Assembly (NCBI GenBank): GCA_026874595.1
Contig: CM049321.1
Span: forward strand, 3,837,479 to 3,901,478
DNA from: Sipunculus nudus
Taxonomy: Eukaryota > Annelida > Sipuncula > Golfingiida > Sipunculidae
Direction: 5' to 3'
DNA: 64,000 nucleotides
Numbering within the stretch: the first letter of the stretch is position 1; each line of letters begins with the position of its first letter. The notes beneath the pieces are model-generated. The model had not been told where the DNA came from and searched no databases. It worked only from the letters and a program-made list of their open reading frames with translations. Below are positions 45,516-56,665 of the stretch, one piece after another. The translations under genes and the position numbers were made by a program.

Positions 45516-47098
45516 ACAAGTGGCCCATGGGCCAGGACGCTCAGCTGAATTGAAGGAATGTTGAACAATGAGCAAAATGACTGCCAGAGTGCAAACAAAT
45601 CATGAATTTTGTGAAAAGTCCTTAGAAATGGGTTTCAGTTGGCTTTTGGACAAATGACGACTTCATTTGAAGGTCTCATAAATAGAAAAAAAAATGCGTA
45701 AAAATTTGAAAAAATACAGGTAGTGCCACCAGTCTGCAGGAACTGATGAAACACTGCATGATCAATATATATCCAAAGAATCATGGCTATCAAGGCATTA
45801 GTTATTCAGATACTGGAGCTTTTGTTTGTATCAAATTTTTAATTATTCTTGGGGGTATTTATGAGCCCTATAGCCCAGAGAATATTGGTAACAGAAACCT
45901 AATTTCAGGTTTCCAAGGAGATTTTTCATTAGTCTCCCTGGATGTCAAGTAAGAAGATTCTAGGTACAGCAGTTACAGTTTGTGGCATGTTAACAGATGA
46001 CCACTTCATTTGAAAGTCTCATAAATAGAGAAAAAATGCCTAAAAATTTGAAAAAAAATACAGGTGGCACCACCAGTTTGCAGGAACTGATGGAAGACTC
46101 CATGATCAATATGCCTGCAAAGAATCATGGAGATCAATGCATTGGTTATTCAGATACTGGAGTTTAAATTTGTATCAAATTTTTAATCATTCTGAGGGGT
46201 ACTTACTACAAAGGATATATGGGTAACAGAGACCTAATTTCATGTTTTCACAGAGACTTTTCATGAACCTCCCTTGATGTCAAGTTAGAAAAATCTAGGT
46301 CCTGCGGTTACGATTTGTGCCCTGTTAACAGATGACAACTTCTTCGAAGGTCTCAAAAATTAAGAAAAAAATTCGTAAAAATTGAAAAAAAATACAGATG
46401 GCGCCACCAGTTTGCAGGAACTGATGGAACATCCCATCAGATCAATATTCATGCAAAGAATCATGGTGATCAATGCAGTAGTTATTCAGAGACTTGAGCT
46501 TTTGTATCAAATTTTGCATTATTCTGGGGGGTACTTCCAAGCCCCATAGCTCCAAGGATATGGGTAACAGAGACCTAATTTCAGGTTTTCAAGAAGATTT
46601 TTCATGGACCTCCCTGGATATTAAGTTTGAAGATTCCAGGTCCAGTGGTTATGATTTGTGCCCTGTTAACAGATGACAGTTTCATTGAGGTCTGAAAAAA
46701 AGAGAAAAAAATTTGTAAAATTCGAAAAAATACAGGTGGCACCACCAGTCTGCAGGAAATGATGGAACATCCCATGATCAATATTCATGCAAAGAATCAT
46801 GGTGATCAATGCAGTGGTTATTCAGATACTTGAGCTTTTGTATCAAATTTTGCATTATTCTGGGGGGGGGGGTACTTCGGAGCCCAATAGCTCCAAGGAT
46901 ATGGGTAACAGAGACCTAATTCAGGTTTCCAAGGAGATTTTACATGGACCTCCCTGGATATTTAGTTTGAAGATTCCAGGTCCAGTGGTTATGATTTGTG
47001 CCCTGTTAACAGATGACAGTTTCATTGAGGACGGCCGGACGGACGACGGACAAAGAGTGATCGCTATAGCTCAGTTGACTTACAGTCAGCTGAGCTAA
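45516..47098 (+). mobile_element. E1 element, complete copy B
   Basis: The head is acaagtggcccatgggccag, followed by gacgctcagctg. There are four tandem units of about 350 bp, each with 'ggtggcaccaccagt', 'tgatcaatattcatgcaaag', 'ctggggggtact' and 'gttaacagatgacagtttca'. The tail is 'acggccggacggacgacgga' plus the hairpin 47067-47097 (tagctcagttgact / agtcagctgagcta, loop tac). No coding capacity. Confidence 0.75.
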
Positions 47099-47178
47099 AA
47101 CAACCTTACAATTCATAACATTTCCCATTTGCTAAAAGATTTAAATGTTACTTTATATGATAAACTGAATATGCTTAC

Positions 47179-47251
47179 AAGACAGTTCTTGCAAGGGCTC
47201 GAGAAATCTGGGCTCTCCTTATACTTTCTGCACCATTTCTTCATACTCGTT
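47179..47251 (-). CDS. Possible minus-strand exon
   Basis: Acceptor GTACTTTTCTTAG and donor CTT|GTAAGC enclose 73 nt. One frame is fully open (SMKKWCRKYKESPDFSSP and on), another is open only after an internal CAG (RAQISRALARTVL). Without a neighbouring exon the frame cannot be settled. It could be part of the minus-strand gene series. Confidence 0.3.
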
Positions 47252-47678
47252 CTAAGAAAAGTACAGAAACTATTACAAATCATAGAAATAAAGGTTGTTG
47301 GAAATAAATAATTAAGAACATGCAGTCCTGCATATTTTGACATTTAAGTAGACAAATGGACTAAAAAAGTGCCTCACATCTAAATATTACTAAAACAGTA
47401 CATCAATGATATATTGGTGGTCAGTAATGTTCAAAATGACATCTTGATCTTTTATGGTGAAATGGAACTACTACATGTACATATAAAAAGAAATCATTCA
47501 AGGTGGACTAAAAAATCCACTTTTGATTAACCTGGTAATTGAACCAGATTTGATTTCTCTTTGGGAATCAAAATAGTACCTAATGAAATCATCTGATCCT
47601 TAGTGAAACAAATTCCCAAATTATTATGCTTTTTCTTTTGCAATGAAAGTGAATATGTCAGAAGAAACCTCAAATGAA

Positions 47679-47876
47679 AACAAGTGACCCATGGGTCATG
47701 ATGCTCAGCTACCAAGCATGACCTGCGACATCATGGGCTGAGATTCACAACTTCCAGTCAAATTTTGAAGAACCAATTTGCCAATTTGATGAAATTTTCT
47801 ACGACAACAGAAATATATATCACCTATGTCTGGTTAAAACACAGTGAATTGATGGTCTGAGGAAAATGCCTGAAAG
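47679..47876 (+). repeat. E1 head fragment
   Basis: About 200 bp nearly identical to 627-830, directly followed by another E1 head at 47877. The same head-type fragment therefore occurs at both ends of the window. Confidence 0.65.
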
Positions 47877-50161
47877 AACAAGTGACCCATGGGTCATGAC
47901 GCTCAGCTGACTGGGAAGATATTCGCAAAAGGAAATTTTATCAATAGAATGGTAGTATATACCCATTCAACTGAAGCATCAAACAGATTAACCAACAGGC
48001 CAAGATTTAGTCTGTATTTATATATCTCAAAAATAGAGAAAAATGTGTAAACTTTTAAAACTAGAATACGGGTAACCGACAAGTGACTACATGTATCTGC
48101 CAAAATCGGATAGTGAGGCATGGATTGAGTGGCAAGGGGAAATAGAGTGAGGTATGTTGCATATTAGCATGGATGTCTGCAGCCTAAATGTGTATGTAGG
48201 TTGTGCCACCTACCACAAATCCAGAAAGCTGTCCAAGTTGAATACACCTGCAAAATTTTAGGCAGAAAAGTCAAACCACTACATGTATATGAGCGATTTT
48301 TGCCCATGGCAGACAAACAGACAAACACTGTGCAAAAATCTTTGCAGGTAACCCCTCCAGTTTTGTGTATGATAAAGACCTATGTGAGATCTAAACACAT
48401 GCACAATTTTGGCCCAATCTGTCAAATGGTTCCTGAGATATGAGCTTGGATGTGTGCAGCGTTAACTAGAATGTAGGTGGCGCCACCTGTCATAAAATCA
48501 AGAAAGCTGTCCACGATGTATAAACCTGCAAAATTTTAGGCAGTTATGTCGAACCACTACAGAGAAATGAGTGATTTTAGGCCACGGCAGAGTAACAGAC
48601 AGACGCTGTGCAAACATTGTTACAGGTGGCGCCACCATTTTTTGTGTATGTTACAGAGCTATCAAAGGGCTACATTTGTATAAATTTTATTTCCTGATCG
48701 GTCAAACGGTTCCCAAGATATAAGCTTGGATGTCATCAGCGTGAACGTGAACGTAGGTGGCGCCACCTGTCATAAAATCAAGAAAGGTATCCTGGATGTA
48801 TACGCATGACGAATTTCAGGTGAATTAGTCAATTCACTGCAGAGATATGAGTGTTTTAACCCAAGGCAGATGAACAGATGGACACTGTGCAAACATGGTT
48901 ACAGGTGGCGCCACCATTTTTTGTGTATGTTATAAAGCAATCCAAGGGCTACATTTGTATCAATTTTATTTCCTGATCAGTCAAACGGTTCCCGAGATAT
49001 GAGGGTTTATGAGTGGAAACAGACCCACAAATGGACACTGGATAGAGAGGAAAGGTCAGAGGTCAACGCAAATTGGTTAGGCACCAGTTCACATGTGACC
49101 CGATAATAGGTGTAAGTTTGGGAAAAATTGGTCCATTAGTCTCCGAGGAGCTCTCTGGAAATGAACGCCGCCGCGGTGGAGGAACTCGGTCAAAAACATA
49201 GTATCCGCAAAACTTCGTTTTGGCGGATACAAAAATACAGGTGGCTCCACCAGTCTGCAGAAACTAATAAAAACACTTAATGGTCAATATCCATGCAAAA
49301 AATCATGGTGATCTCTGCATTAGTTGTTCAGATACTTCAGTTTTTGTATCAAATTGTCCATTATTCTGAGGGATACTTCGGAGTCCTATAGCTTGAAGGA
49401 TATGGGTAACAGAGACCTAATTTCAAGTTTCCACAGGCACCTTTCATGGGCCTCCTTGCATGACAAGAATGAAGATTCTAGGTCCAGTTGTTGCGATTTG
49501 TACCCTGTTGACAGATAACCACATCTTTAAAGGTCTCAAAAAAAAGAAAAAAATTGGTAAAAATTTGAAAAAAAATAGAGGTGGCACACCCAGTCTGCAG
49601 AAACTGATGGAACAGCTCATGATCAATATGTATGCCGAAAATCATGACCATCAGTGTTGTAGTTATTGAACGAAGATTCTAGGTCCAGTCTTTATGATTT
49701 GTGCCTTGTTAACAGATGTTCACATTTTTAAAGGTCTCAAAAATAGAGAAAAAAATTCGTAAAAAATCGAAAAATACAGGTGGCGCCACCAGTCTGCAGA
49801 AAGTGATGTGACATCTCATGATCAATATGTATGCCAAAAATCATGACAATCAGTCAAGTAGTTAATGAGATATTGAAGTTTTTGTATGAAATTTTTGACT
49901 TTTCTGGGGGGTACTTTGGGGCCACATAGCTCGAAGGATATGGGTAACAGAGACCTAATTTCTGGTTTCCAAGGAGATTTTTTATGGACCTCTCAGAATC
50001 CCAAGTTACAAGGTTCTAGGTCCAGCGGTTACGATTTGTGCCTGGTTAACGGACGGACAGACGGACAGACGGACGGACGGCTAGACGGACAGACGGACAG
50101 ACGGACGACGGACAAAGAGTGATCGCTATAGCTCAGATGACTTTCAGTCAGCTGAGCTAAA
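47877..50161 (+). mobile_element. E1 element, complete copy C, interrupted by E2
   Basis: The head is acaagtgacccatgggtcat; the tail is a long G/C-rich 'acggacagacggacggacgg' run (50042-50112) plus the perfect-stem hairpin 50129-50159 (tagctcagatgact/agtcagctgagcta, one mismatch). Three units are visible after the E2 insertion (48061-49232). The copy is noncoding. Confidence 0.75.
48061..49232 (-). mobile_element. E2 element copy C, nested in E1
   Basis: CTAG end at 48061 (ctagaatacgggtaaccgac), tandem units with 'aggtggcgccacctgtcata', and the other end at 'acttcgttttggcggataca' (49232). Its orientation relative to E1 is the same as in copy A, and both sit after the E1 'ggtctca' segment. 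Confidence 0.75.
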
Positions 50162-50164
50162 AAC

Positions 50165-50760
50165 TTATGAACATTGTATAATTAACAATTTTTAACCATA
50201 TTATAACTTTTGGGCACTCTAGCAAGACAGAAAAATTCAAGTCAATTTGGAAAATGAAAAGGAACATCATTACCTTGTAGCAGCTTTTTCTTTTTATGAC
50301 CCAGAGTTCAACTAAATAATAACATGGTCAATAGCCATAGGTTCAACAAATAAAATGGTAGTATGTGGTAATCATAGCAGTTGTGTGCCGATTAAGCTTT
50401 ATGTAGGTTAACTGATCATCCCTTCACAGGTAGGGGACATTCAGAAATTACATCAATATGTAACTTTGGGGCCTGCTGCTGACTTGATTTTTCCACACCC
50501 TATTGCAAATAGCACCACTGAAAAGGATATGTTCTAAGCTTCCTGTTGGTGCATAGAACATGCACATTGTCACTATATAGGGGCAACAGCATCAGCTTTT
50601 TGTAAAAAATGTGGATTTTATAAAAATGGGCCACCAAATAGGAAATGTTATCTTGAAACACACAAATTCTGTTTTTGCAGGGCAAACCAAGATAGGTGAA
50701 GTCATCTTTATGCAATCACTGGTTTACTATGCAAAAATAACTTAAATAATGCAAGATTAC
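50165..50760. other. No supported gene
   Basis: AT-rich DNA without convincing features; short frames only. Confidence 0.4.
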
Positions 50761-50764
50761 TTAC

Positions 50765-50826
50765 CAATGAGACATTTTTCAGCTATACATTCCCCTTCTG
50801 CTTGAGCAGCTTGACAAAGAACTTCT
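50765..50826 (-). CDS. Possible minus-strand exon
   Basis: A consensus donor CATTG|GTAAGT follows an open stretch EVLCQAAQAEGECIAEKCLI. The acceptor is uncertain (TTTGAAG at 50827 or TCTTAAG further up). Composition is protein-like with three Cys. The exit is phase 1. The product is not recognised. Confidence 0.3.
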
Positions 50827-50905
50827 CTTCAAAGTGTGTACTCCCTTAAGATGTAAACTGACTCTGCATGCCTTTGTTGTGCACAGCCTGTCCACTGAGT
50901 ATTCA

Positions 50906-50953
50906 TGTGACGTCACCACTATTCCAGGGCAGGGTACACTTAGGTCAAAGGTC
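50906..50953. promoter_or_regulatory. Cluster of CRE-like and DR1-like motifs
   Basis: GTGACGTCAC at about 50908-50917 is a full palindromic cAMP-response-element core, and 30 bp on AGGTCAAAGGTCC is a direct repeat of the nuclear-receptor half-site with one-base spacing (DR1). They sit about 90-120 bp upstream of the possible minus-strand exon at 50765-50826. Motif matches alone do not show function. Confidence 0.25.
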
Positions 50954-50990
50954 CATTGTAGAGAGTGCTTGTACAGCAAGCTTGTCTGCT

Positions 50991-51011
50991 AGGGGGGGGG
51001 GGAGGGGGGTA
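50991..51011. repeat. Poly-G tract
   Basis: About 20 bp of G interrupted by one A. Capable of forming a G-quadruplex. Confidence 0.9.
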
Positions 51012-51690
51012 GTTATATATACTTGTGAAATTACTGATTAGAATGCTGGTTATTGTCACAATAAGAATGCAGATACTTATTTTTTTAAGTACCTCTGCTT
51101 TTATCAATGCTGACGATTTTCAATGGCAATATTTTACTGCTGGAATGCGTGGGTGTTGAGCTGTTTCTAAAGCCAATGATTTTAGGTTAATGCCTATATA
51201 TATATGTATTCCCATAATTTGTCAGTGGCACACTACATCAATACCCTTTGTTCTGTATTTATGAAGTAGTTATCAATTGCAATTAGATGCTGAAGTACTT
51301 GTATATACACTACATTACAAAAGAAGTTATTTTTTCTTATAATTATCAAGGGCACAAATTATAACCAAATATAATCAAATTATTTTTTTGTATTGTGTTT
51401 TGAGTAAATGATGTTTTACTGCATGCATGATTACTATAGTTTATACCTCTTAATGTATAAATCAGATGAAAAAAAATTATTTATAGTATTATTTTTCTAA
51501 TATACATAAAGTTCTGAGGAAGCTGGTTATTTTGATACCCATTTTAACATACTTCTTCAGTATTTATTATTCAATTACAATTCATTTTCTTAAAACCATA
51601 ATGGAGCTTGGACTTAGAAGTTTCTGCAGCATGTGTGTTCCCTAGGAAATGTCTAAGTCCTATCTTGTAGAACAGTAAGCCCACAGTATA
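51012..51690. other. No supported gene
   Basis: AT-rich noncoding DNA with no repeats shared with other parts of the window. Confidence 0.4.
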
Positions 51691-52005
51691 TAAACTTATA
51701 ACTGACATATAACTGACATATCCAAAACCTGTTCACGCTCATTTCCCTTATATCTCCCATACAAGTCGCATATAAAATGAAATGTACAGAATGGGCTCAT
51801 GTGCAACTCCCTTATAACTGACATATAACAAACATACAACTCCCTTATAACTCACAAATAACAATGCCTGACTAAACATATATACATATAACTCACATGC
51901 ATAGCATTTATATGGGAAATATATGTCCCTTATAAGGGACATAAAAGGCCCTTATAAGGGACATATAAGGCACATATATGTGAGTACTTTCCATTTTCGT
52001 AAGGG
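51690..52005 (-). repeat. E5 AT-palindromic repeat, copy 2
   Basis: Irregular repeats of 'cttataactgacatataac', 'catatatgtgag' and 'ccttataagggacatataag', ending 'ccattttcgtaaggg', the reverse complement of the head at 12984. It touches the 30-bp minisatellite. Confidence 0.65.
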
Positions 52006-53872
52006 AAATCAGAGATGACCACTCACTTGTAAGCATAATCAGAGATGAACACCCACCTGTAAGCATAATCAGAGATGATCACTCACCTGTAAGCATAATC
52101 AGATATTATCACTCCCTGTAAGCATAATCAGAGATGATCACTCACCTGGAAGCATAATCAGAGATGACCACTCACCTGTAAGCATAAATCAGAGATGATC
52201 ACTCACCTGTAAGCATAATCAGAGATGATCACTTACCGGTAGGCATATACTCAGAGATGATCACTCACTTGTAAGCATAATCAGAGATGATCACTCACCT
52301 GTAAGCATAATCAGAGATGATCACTCACCTGTAGTCATAATCAGAGATGACCACTCACCTGTAGGCATAATCAGAGATGATCACTCACCTGTAGGCATAT
52401 ACTCAGAGATGATCACTAACCTGTAAGCATAATCAGAGATGATCACTCACCTGTAAGCATAATCAGAGATGATCACTCACCTGTAAGCATAATCAGAGAT
52501 GATCACTCACCTGTAGTCATAATCAGAGATGATCACTCACCTGTAAGCATAATCAGAGATGACCACTCACCTGTAAGCATAATCAGAGATGATCACTCAC
52601 CTGTAGGCATAATCAGAGATGATCACTCACCTGTAAGCATAATCAGAGATGACCACTCACCTGTAAGCATAATCAGAGATGATTACTCACCTGTAGGCAT
52701 AATCAGAGATGATCACTCACCTGTAAGCATAATCAGAGATGACCACTCACCTGTAAGCATAATCAGAGATGATTACTCACCTGTAGGCATAATCAGAGAT
52801 GACCACTCACCTGTAAGCATAATCACAGATGATCACTCACCTGTAGGCATATACTCAGAGATGATCACTAACCTGTAAGCATAATCAGAGATGATCACTC
52901 ACCTGTAGGCATAATCAGAGATGACCACTCACCTGTCTGCATATACTCAGAGATGATCACTCACCTGTCTGCATATACTCAGAGATGATCACTAACCTGT
53001 AAGCATAATCAGAGATGATCACTCCCCTGTAGGCATAATCAGAGATGATCACTCACCTGTAAGCATAATCAGAGATGATCACTCAGCTGTAGGCATAATC
53101 AGAGATGACCACTCACCTGTAAGCATAATCAGAGATGATCACTCACATGTAAGCATAATCAGAGATGATCACTCACTTGTAAGCATAATCAGAGATGATC
53201 ACTCACCTGTAGGCATATACTCAGAGATGATCACTCACTTGTAAGCATAATCAGAGATGACCACTCACCTGTAAGCATAATCAGAGATGATCTCTCACCT
53301 GTAAGCATAATCAGAGATGATCACTCACCTGTAAGCATAATCAGAGATGATCACTCACCTGTAGGCATATACTCAGAGATGATCACTAACCTGTAAACAT
53401 AATCAGAAATGATCACTCACTTGTAAGCATAATCAGAGATGATCACTCACCTGTAGGCATATACTCAGAGATGATCACTCACTTGTAAGCATAATCAGAG
53501 ATGATCACTCACTTGTAAGCATAATCAGAGATGATCACTCACTTGTAAGCATAATCAGAGATGATCACTCACCTGTAAGCATAATCAGAGATGATCACTC
53601 ACCTGTAAGCATAATCAGAGATGATCACTCACCTGTAAGCATAATCAGAGATGATCACTCACCTGTGGGCATATACTCAGAGATTATCACTAACCTGTAA
53701 GCATAATCAGAGATGATCACTCACCTGTAACATAATCAGAGATGATCACTCACCTGTAGGCATATACTCAGAGATGATCACTAACCTGTAAACATAATCA
53801 GAGATGACCACTCACCTGTAAGCATAAATCAGAGATGATCACTCACCTGTAAGCATAAATCAGAGATGATCA
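52006..53872 (+). repeat. 30-bp minisatellite, about 62 units
   Basis: The unit is AATCAGAGATGATCACTCAC then CTGTAAGCAT, with a variant 'gtaggcatatactcagag' (two bases longer). On the minus strand the unit runs GTGAGTGATCATC...CTGATTATGC...TTACAG. Each junction between units therefore reads TTACAG|GTGAGT, a 3' splice site next to a consensus 5' splice site. No frame is open through it. The core GATCACT..CTGTA is shared with the 35-bp array at 26710-30830. Confidence 0.97.
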
Positions 53873-53919
53873 TGATCACTTATTAATTACCTTAAAGCAC
53901 ATAGAGATAATCATGACAA

Positions 53920-55120
53920 CCCATGCAGAAATTTTGCTGTATTTTTCAAATGTATTGCTACTTAACAGTTAGTAGCGGTTAGTTAACAGCTCATTAGCAA
54001 CTGGTTGAGATTTTTACATGCAAATCCGAAACCGCTAAGTAATGAATATTCATGAATCTCCCTTAACAACTTGATGGCTTTACAGCTTCTTCACAGCTTT
54101 GCAGCTTCTTTACATCTTTTTAGCCTCTTAACAATTTAGCTTCATTATAAGAACATGAATATTCAACTTTGTTAACCAGTAAATATTTGCAGAAAGAGAT
54201 TTAATATCTCTCTATAATGAACAAATAAATAATGGTATGACCCTGAAATGGGCTTTGGACAAACTTGTATACCAATTAGCTGTATTGTAGCCAGTTGACT
54301 GAAATATAATACAAGAAATGATTGTTATCATGTGGCTGAATAAACAAATAAATTAAAATGATGAAATTGGTAACAGAGATCTATTAACTTAAGGTAGATG
54401 ATGTTAAGATTACAGTTCTTAAGACAAAATTCAATTTATAAAATCACTTGATGAAAAATCACTTGTATCTGTGCTGGTCAGCACTGGTCCATGTTATGTT
54501 GTTCAAACTTACTAGTGGTAACATAAATTACCTCTCCTGCTCCTCCCATCAAGTGACTGTATGTTCAAATTAATCCAATGAGTCCTCTAAACATGCTGGA
54601 TTTGTTGAATGTTACTCGCTCTTGAGCTCCTTGTTACAGAACTTCATATTTTTACAGGAGCTAGCAAAGCCCCTTTTTTCAAAATTTTGCAAAGATGGCT
54701 GCTTTTCCCTCCAAAATCAGTCATGCCAATCACAGCAGGGTAAGACAGGAAATGACTTTCTTCTTATCTAGGTTTCAAGTAGATACCAACCTCTCAGTAA
54801 GGCTTTAAAAATTTGAAAGATTTGAATCTCAAGTCGATGCAAGCATCCTTGTATTGCTGTAAACCAGTCGCTAAGAGTCTCAAGTAGTGCATGGCAAGAT
54901 CTAATTTAAGCTGCTAATTAACCAGTTGCTATATATGTGATCCACTTCATTTGCTGAGTAACTGCTAAGCACTGCCAACTTGAGCTTTAGGCTGCTAACT
55001 GACTCTAAGTTCTCAAGTGAAATCTTTACAGTTAGCTAATGGCTAGCACTTGGCTAACTAGCCATGAACTAGCAGTTAACTAACGGCTACCTCACAACTA
55101 GGAAAGCATTTCTGCATGGG
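53920..55120. mobile_element. Non-autonomous TIR element of 1.2 kb
   Basis: The ends are inverted: CCCATGCAGAAAT at 53920 and ATTTCTGCATGGG ending at 55120. Subterminal regions are rich in 'gttagttaacagctcattag' and its inverted relatives 'agcagttaactaacggctac'. The element has no ORF of note. A target duplication could not be defined because the left side borders the minisatellite. Confidence 0.6.
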
Positions 55121-55219
55121 AATATTTAGTAACTTTTAATTATTGGTAATCCTTGAATAAATTATTGAGATACTGCAACTTGTTTCTGGATTAGATTGGC
55201 ATTTTAAAACAACTTGAAA

Positions 55220-55737
55220 GTAAATACAAAAAAAAAATTCACTCAGCATAAACACAACAAAATTCACTCAGCATAAAGACACAACAATATTTCATCAGCC
55301 CAAACACAACAAATTTTGTATCAGCATAAAGAGAACAAAATTTGAACTAAATAAGAAAAAAATTTCTATTGATTCCATAAAGGTAAGTAACATTCTCAAA
55401 TTGGGGACTTACATTGTACATAGCTGTATCACATGCTGATTGAATTTTGATTGGGTTTTGGCTGAATGGATTTTGTTGTTTATTCTCATGGAATTTTGCG
55501 TTTAGGCTGATGGAATTTAGTTGTGTTGTATCTAAAGAAATGTTGTTGTTAATGCTGATTGAATTTTGTTGTGTTTATGCTGATTGGATTTAGTTGTGTT
55601 CAGGCTGATGGAAAATTGTTGTATTTATGCAGACTGAACTTTTTTGGGTTGATGTTTGTCTGTTAGGGCTGAATGAATTTTGTTGTTTATTCTAACAAAA
55701 TTTTGTGTTTAGGCTGATTGAATTTTGTTGTTAATGT
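55220..55737. repeat. Satellite-like AT-rich repeat with orientation switch
   Basis: 55220-55375 reads like the right-hand satellite (cataaacacaacaaaattca words), then a Penelope end-like piece at 55385-55430 (ggggacttacattgtacata), then 55435-55737 reads as the reverse complement of the satellite (gctgatggaatttagttgtg words). The satellite orientation thus flips at the Penelope terminal sequence. Confidence 0.65.
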
Positions 55738-55939
55738 TAGTAAAATTCTCAACTCTGGGACTTACATTGTACATAACTATAGCTACATATCACATGGTCA
55801 TCCTCAGCAGACTGACGTGCTTGACAAGGCTCAGGTGTTGTCAGATGACCACAGGGATCATATAACAACAAGTGGTTGTAAATCTGTGGAAGTTACAGGC
55901 CCAGGTCATGCTTTAGGGCAGGTCAGTTGTGTTGGATGT

Positions 55940-56115
55940 TGAGAGCCTGCTTTACCTTTCTCTTGACATCAACTGAATCCAAATCTATAGGATCTCACTG
56001 CTTCTGGTGTCTGGCATTCCCCTGGTTTTCATAAACAGTGGACGTAGCTTGTTTTTTGTGTTTCTGGATTTGTTTTCCCAGCGGATAAGTGGCCTCCCAA
56101 GGGTAGTGCTTTCGC
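55940..56115 (-). pseudogene. GIY-YIG endonuclease C-terminal fragment (minus copy)
   Basis: The minus strand matches the plus-strand fragment at 57570-57734 base by base in long runs: 'aagagaaaggtaaagcaggc' against 'aggagaaaggtaaagaaggc', and 'gggaaaacaaatccagaaac' against 'gggaaaataaatccaggaac'. It is shortened by a deletion in the middle and out of frame. It is the 3' end of the minus-strand Penelope copy. Confidence 0.7.
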
Positions 56116-56660
56116 TTATAACGAAATTAGAGACCGCTCATTAGAGTCTTTATGATCGAGTATAGCTCCCTGGATTAGCTGGTTGCTGCTGCTTGGGCCG
56201 GTTCCGGTGCGTGGCCCGCTTTGGGCTTTGTGGGTGTGGGTGCTGTTGCTTTCCTCAGTTGCTGGTGCTGGTAAAACAGTGGCGGCCCTCCGCAGCTCCT
56301 TGCTTGGCTTGGTGGCATCACGTCTATTATTGGCTTATCAAAATTATGCTTAAGGAGTGTGCAGGGCTCTAATCTTGACTACAGTAATCTGTAGCTGCTC
56401 GACCATGCAAAAACATCTTCAGTCAGGTCAGTGCTTTCCACAGTCACTATGCTGGATGTCATAGACGGTTTCTGTATTCTTGATGAGTTTCATCTTTAAC
56501 TTGGGCCTTACCAGGATCGATCTCAATGTGTTGGCTGGTTTGTTGATCACTTGGATATCGTATTTTTTGGAAGATTCTCTGGAGTTCCTCTGACGTGTTC
56601 TTTACAAATAGTAAGTCTATCATGATGTGTTGTTTTTCCTGGTGGTAGTTCTTTCTTTGT
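56116..56660 (-). pseudogene. RT-to-endonuclease linker of the Penelope-like element, decayed
   Basis: GC-richer than its surroundings (about 56180-56330). In pieces on the minus strand it gives Pro/Ala/Gln-rich and basic stretches. It occupies the interval between RT and GIY-YIG and has no intact frame. No separate gene is seen. Confidence 0.4.
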
Positions 56661-56665
56661 AGCTG

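Noticed and set aside
52006-53872. CRISPR array, because of many 30-bp direct repeats
   Set aside because: Units are head to tail with no unique spacers, there are no cas genes, and the setting is eukaryotic. It is a minisatellite.
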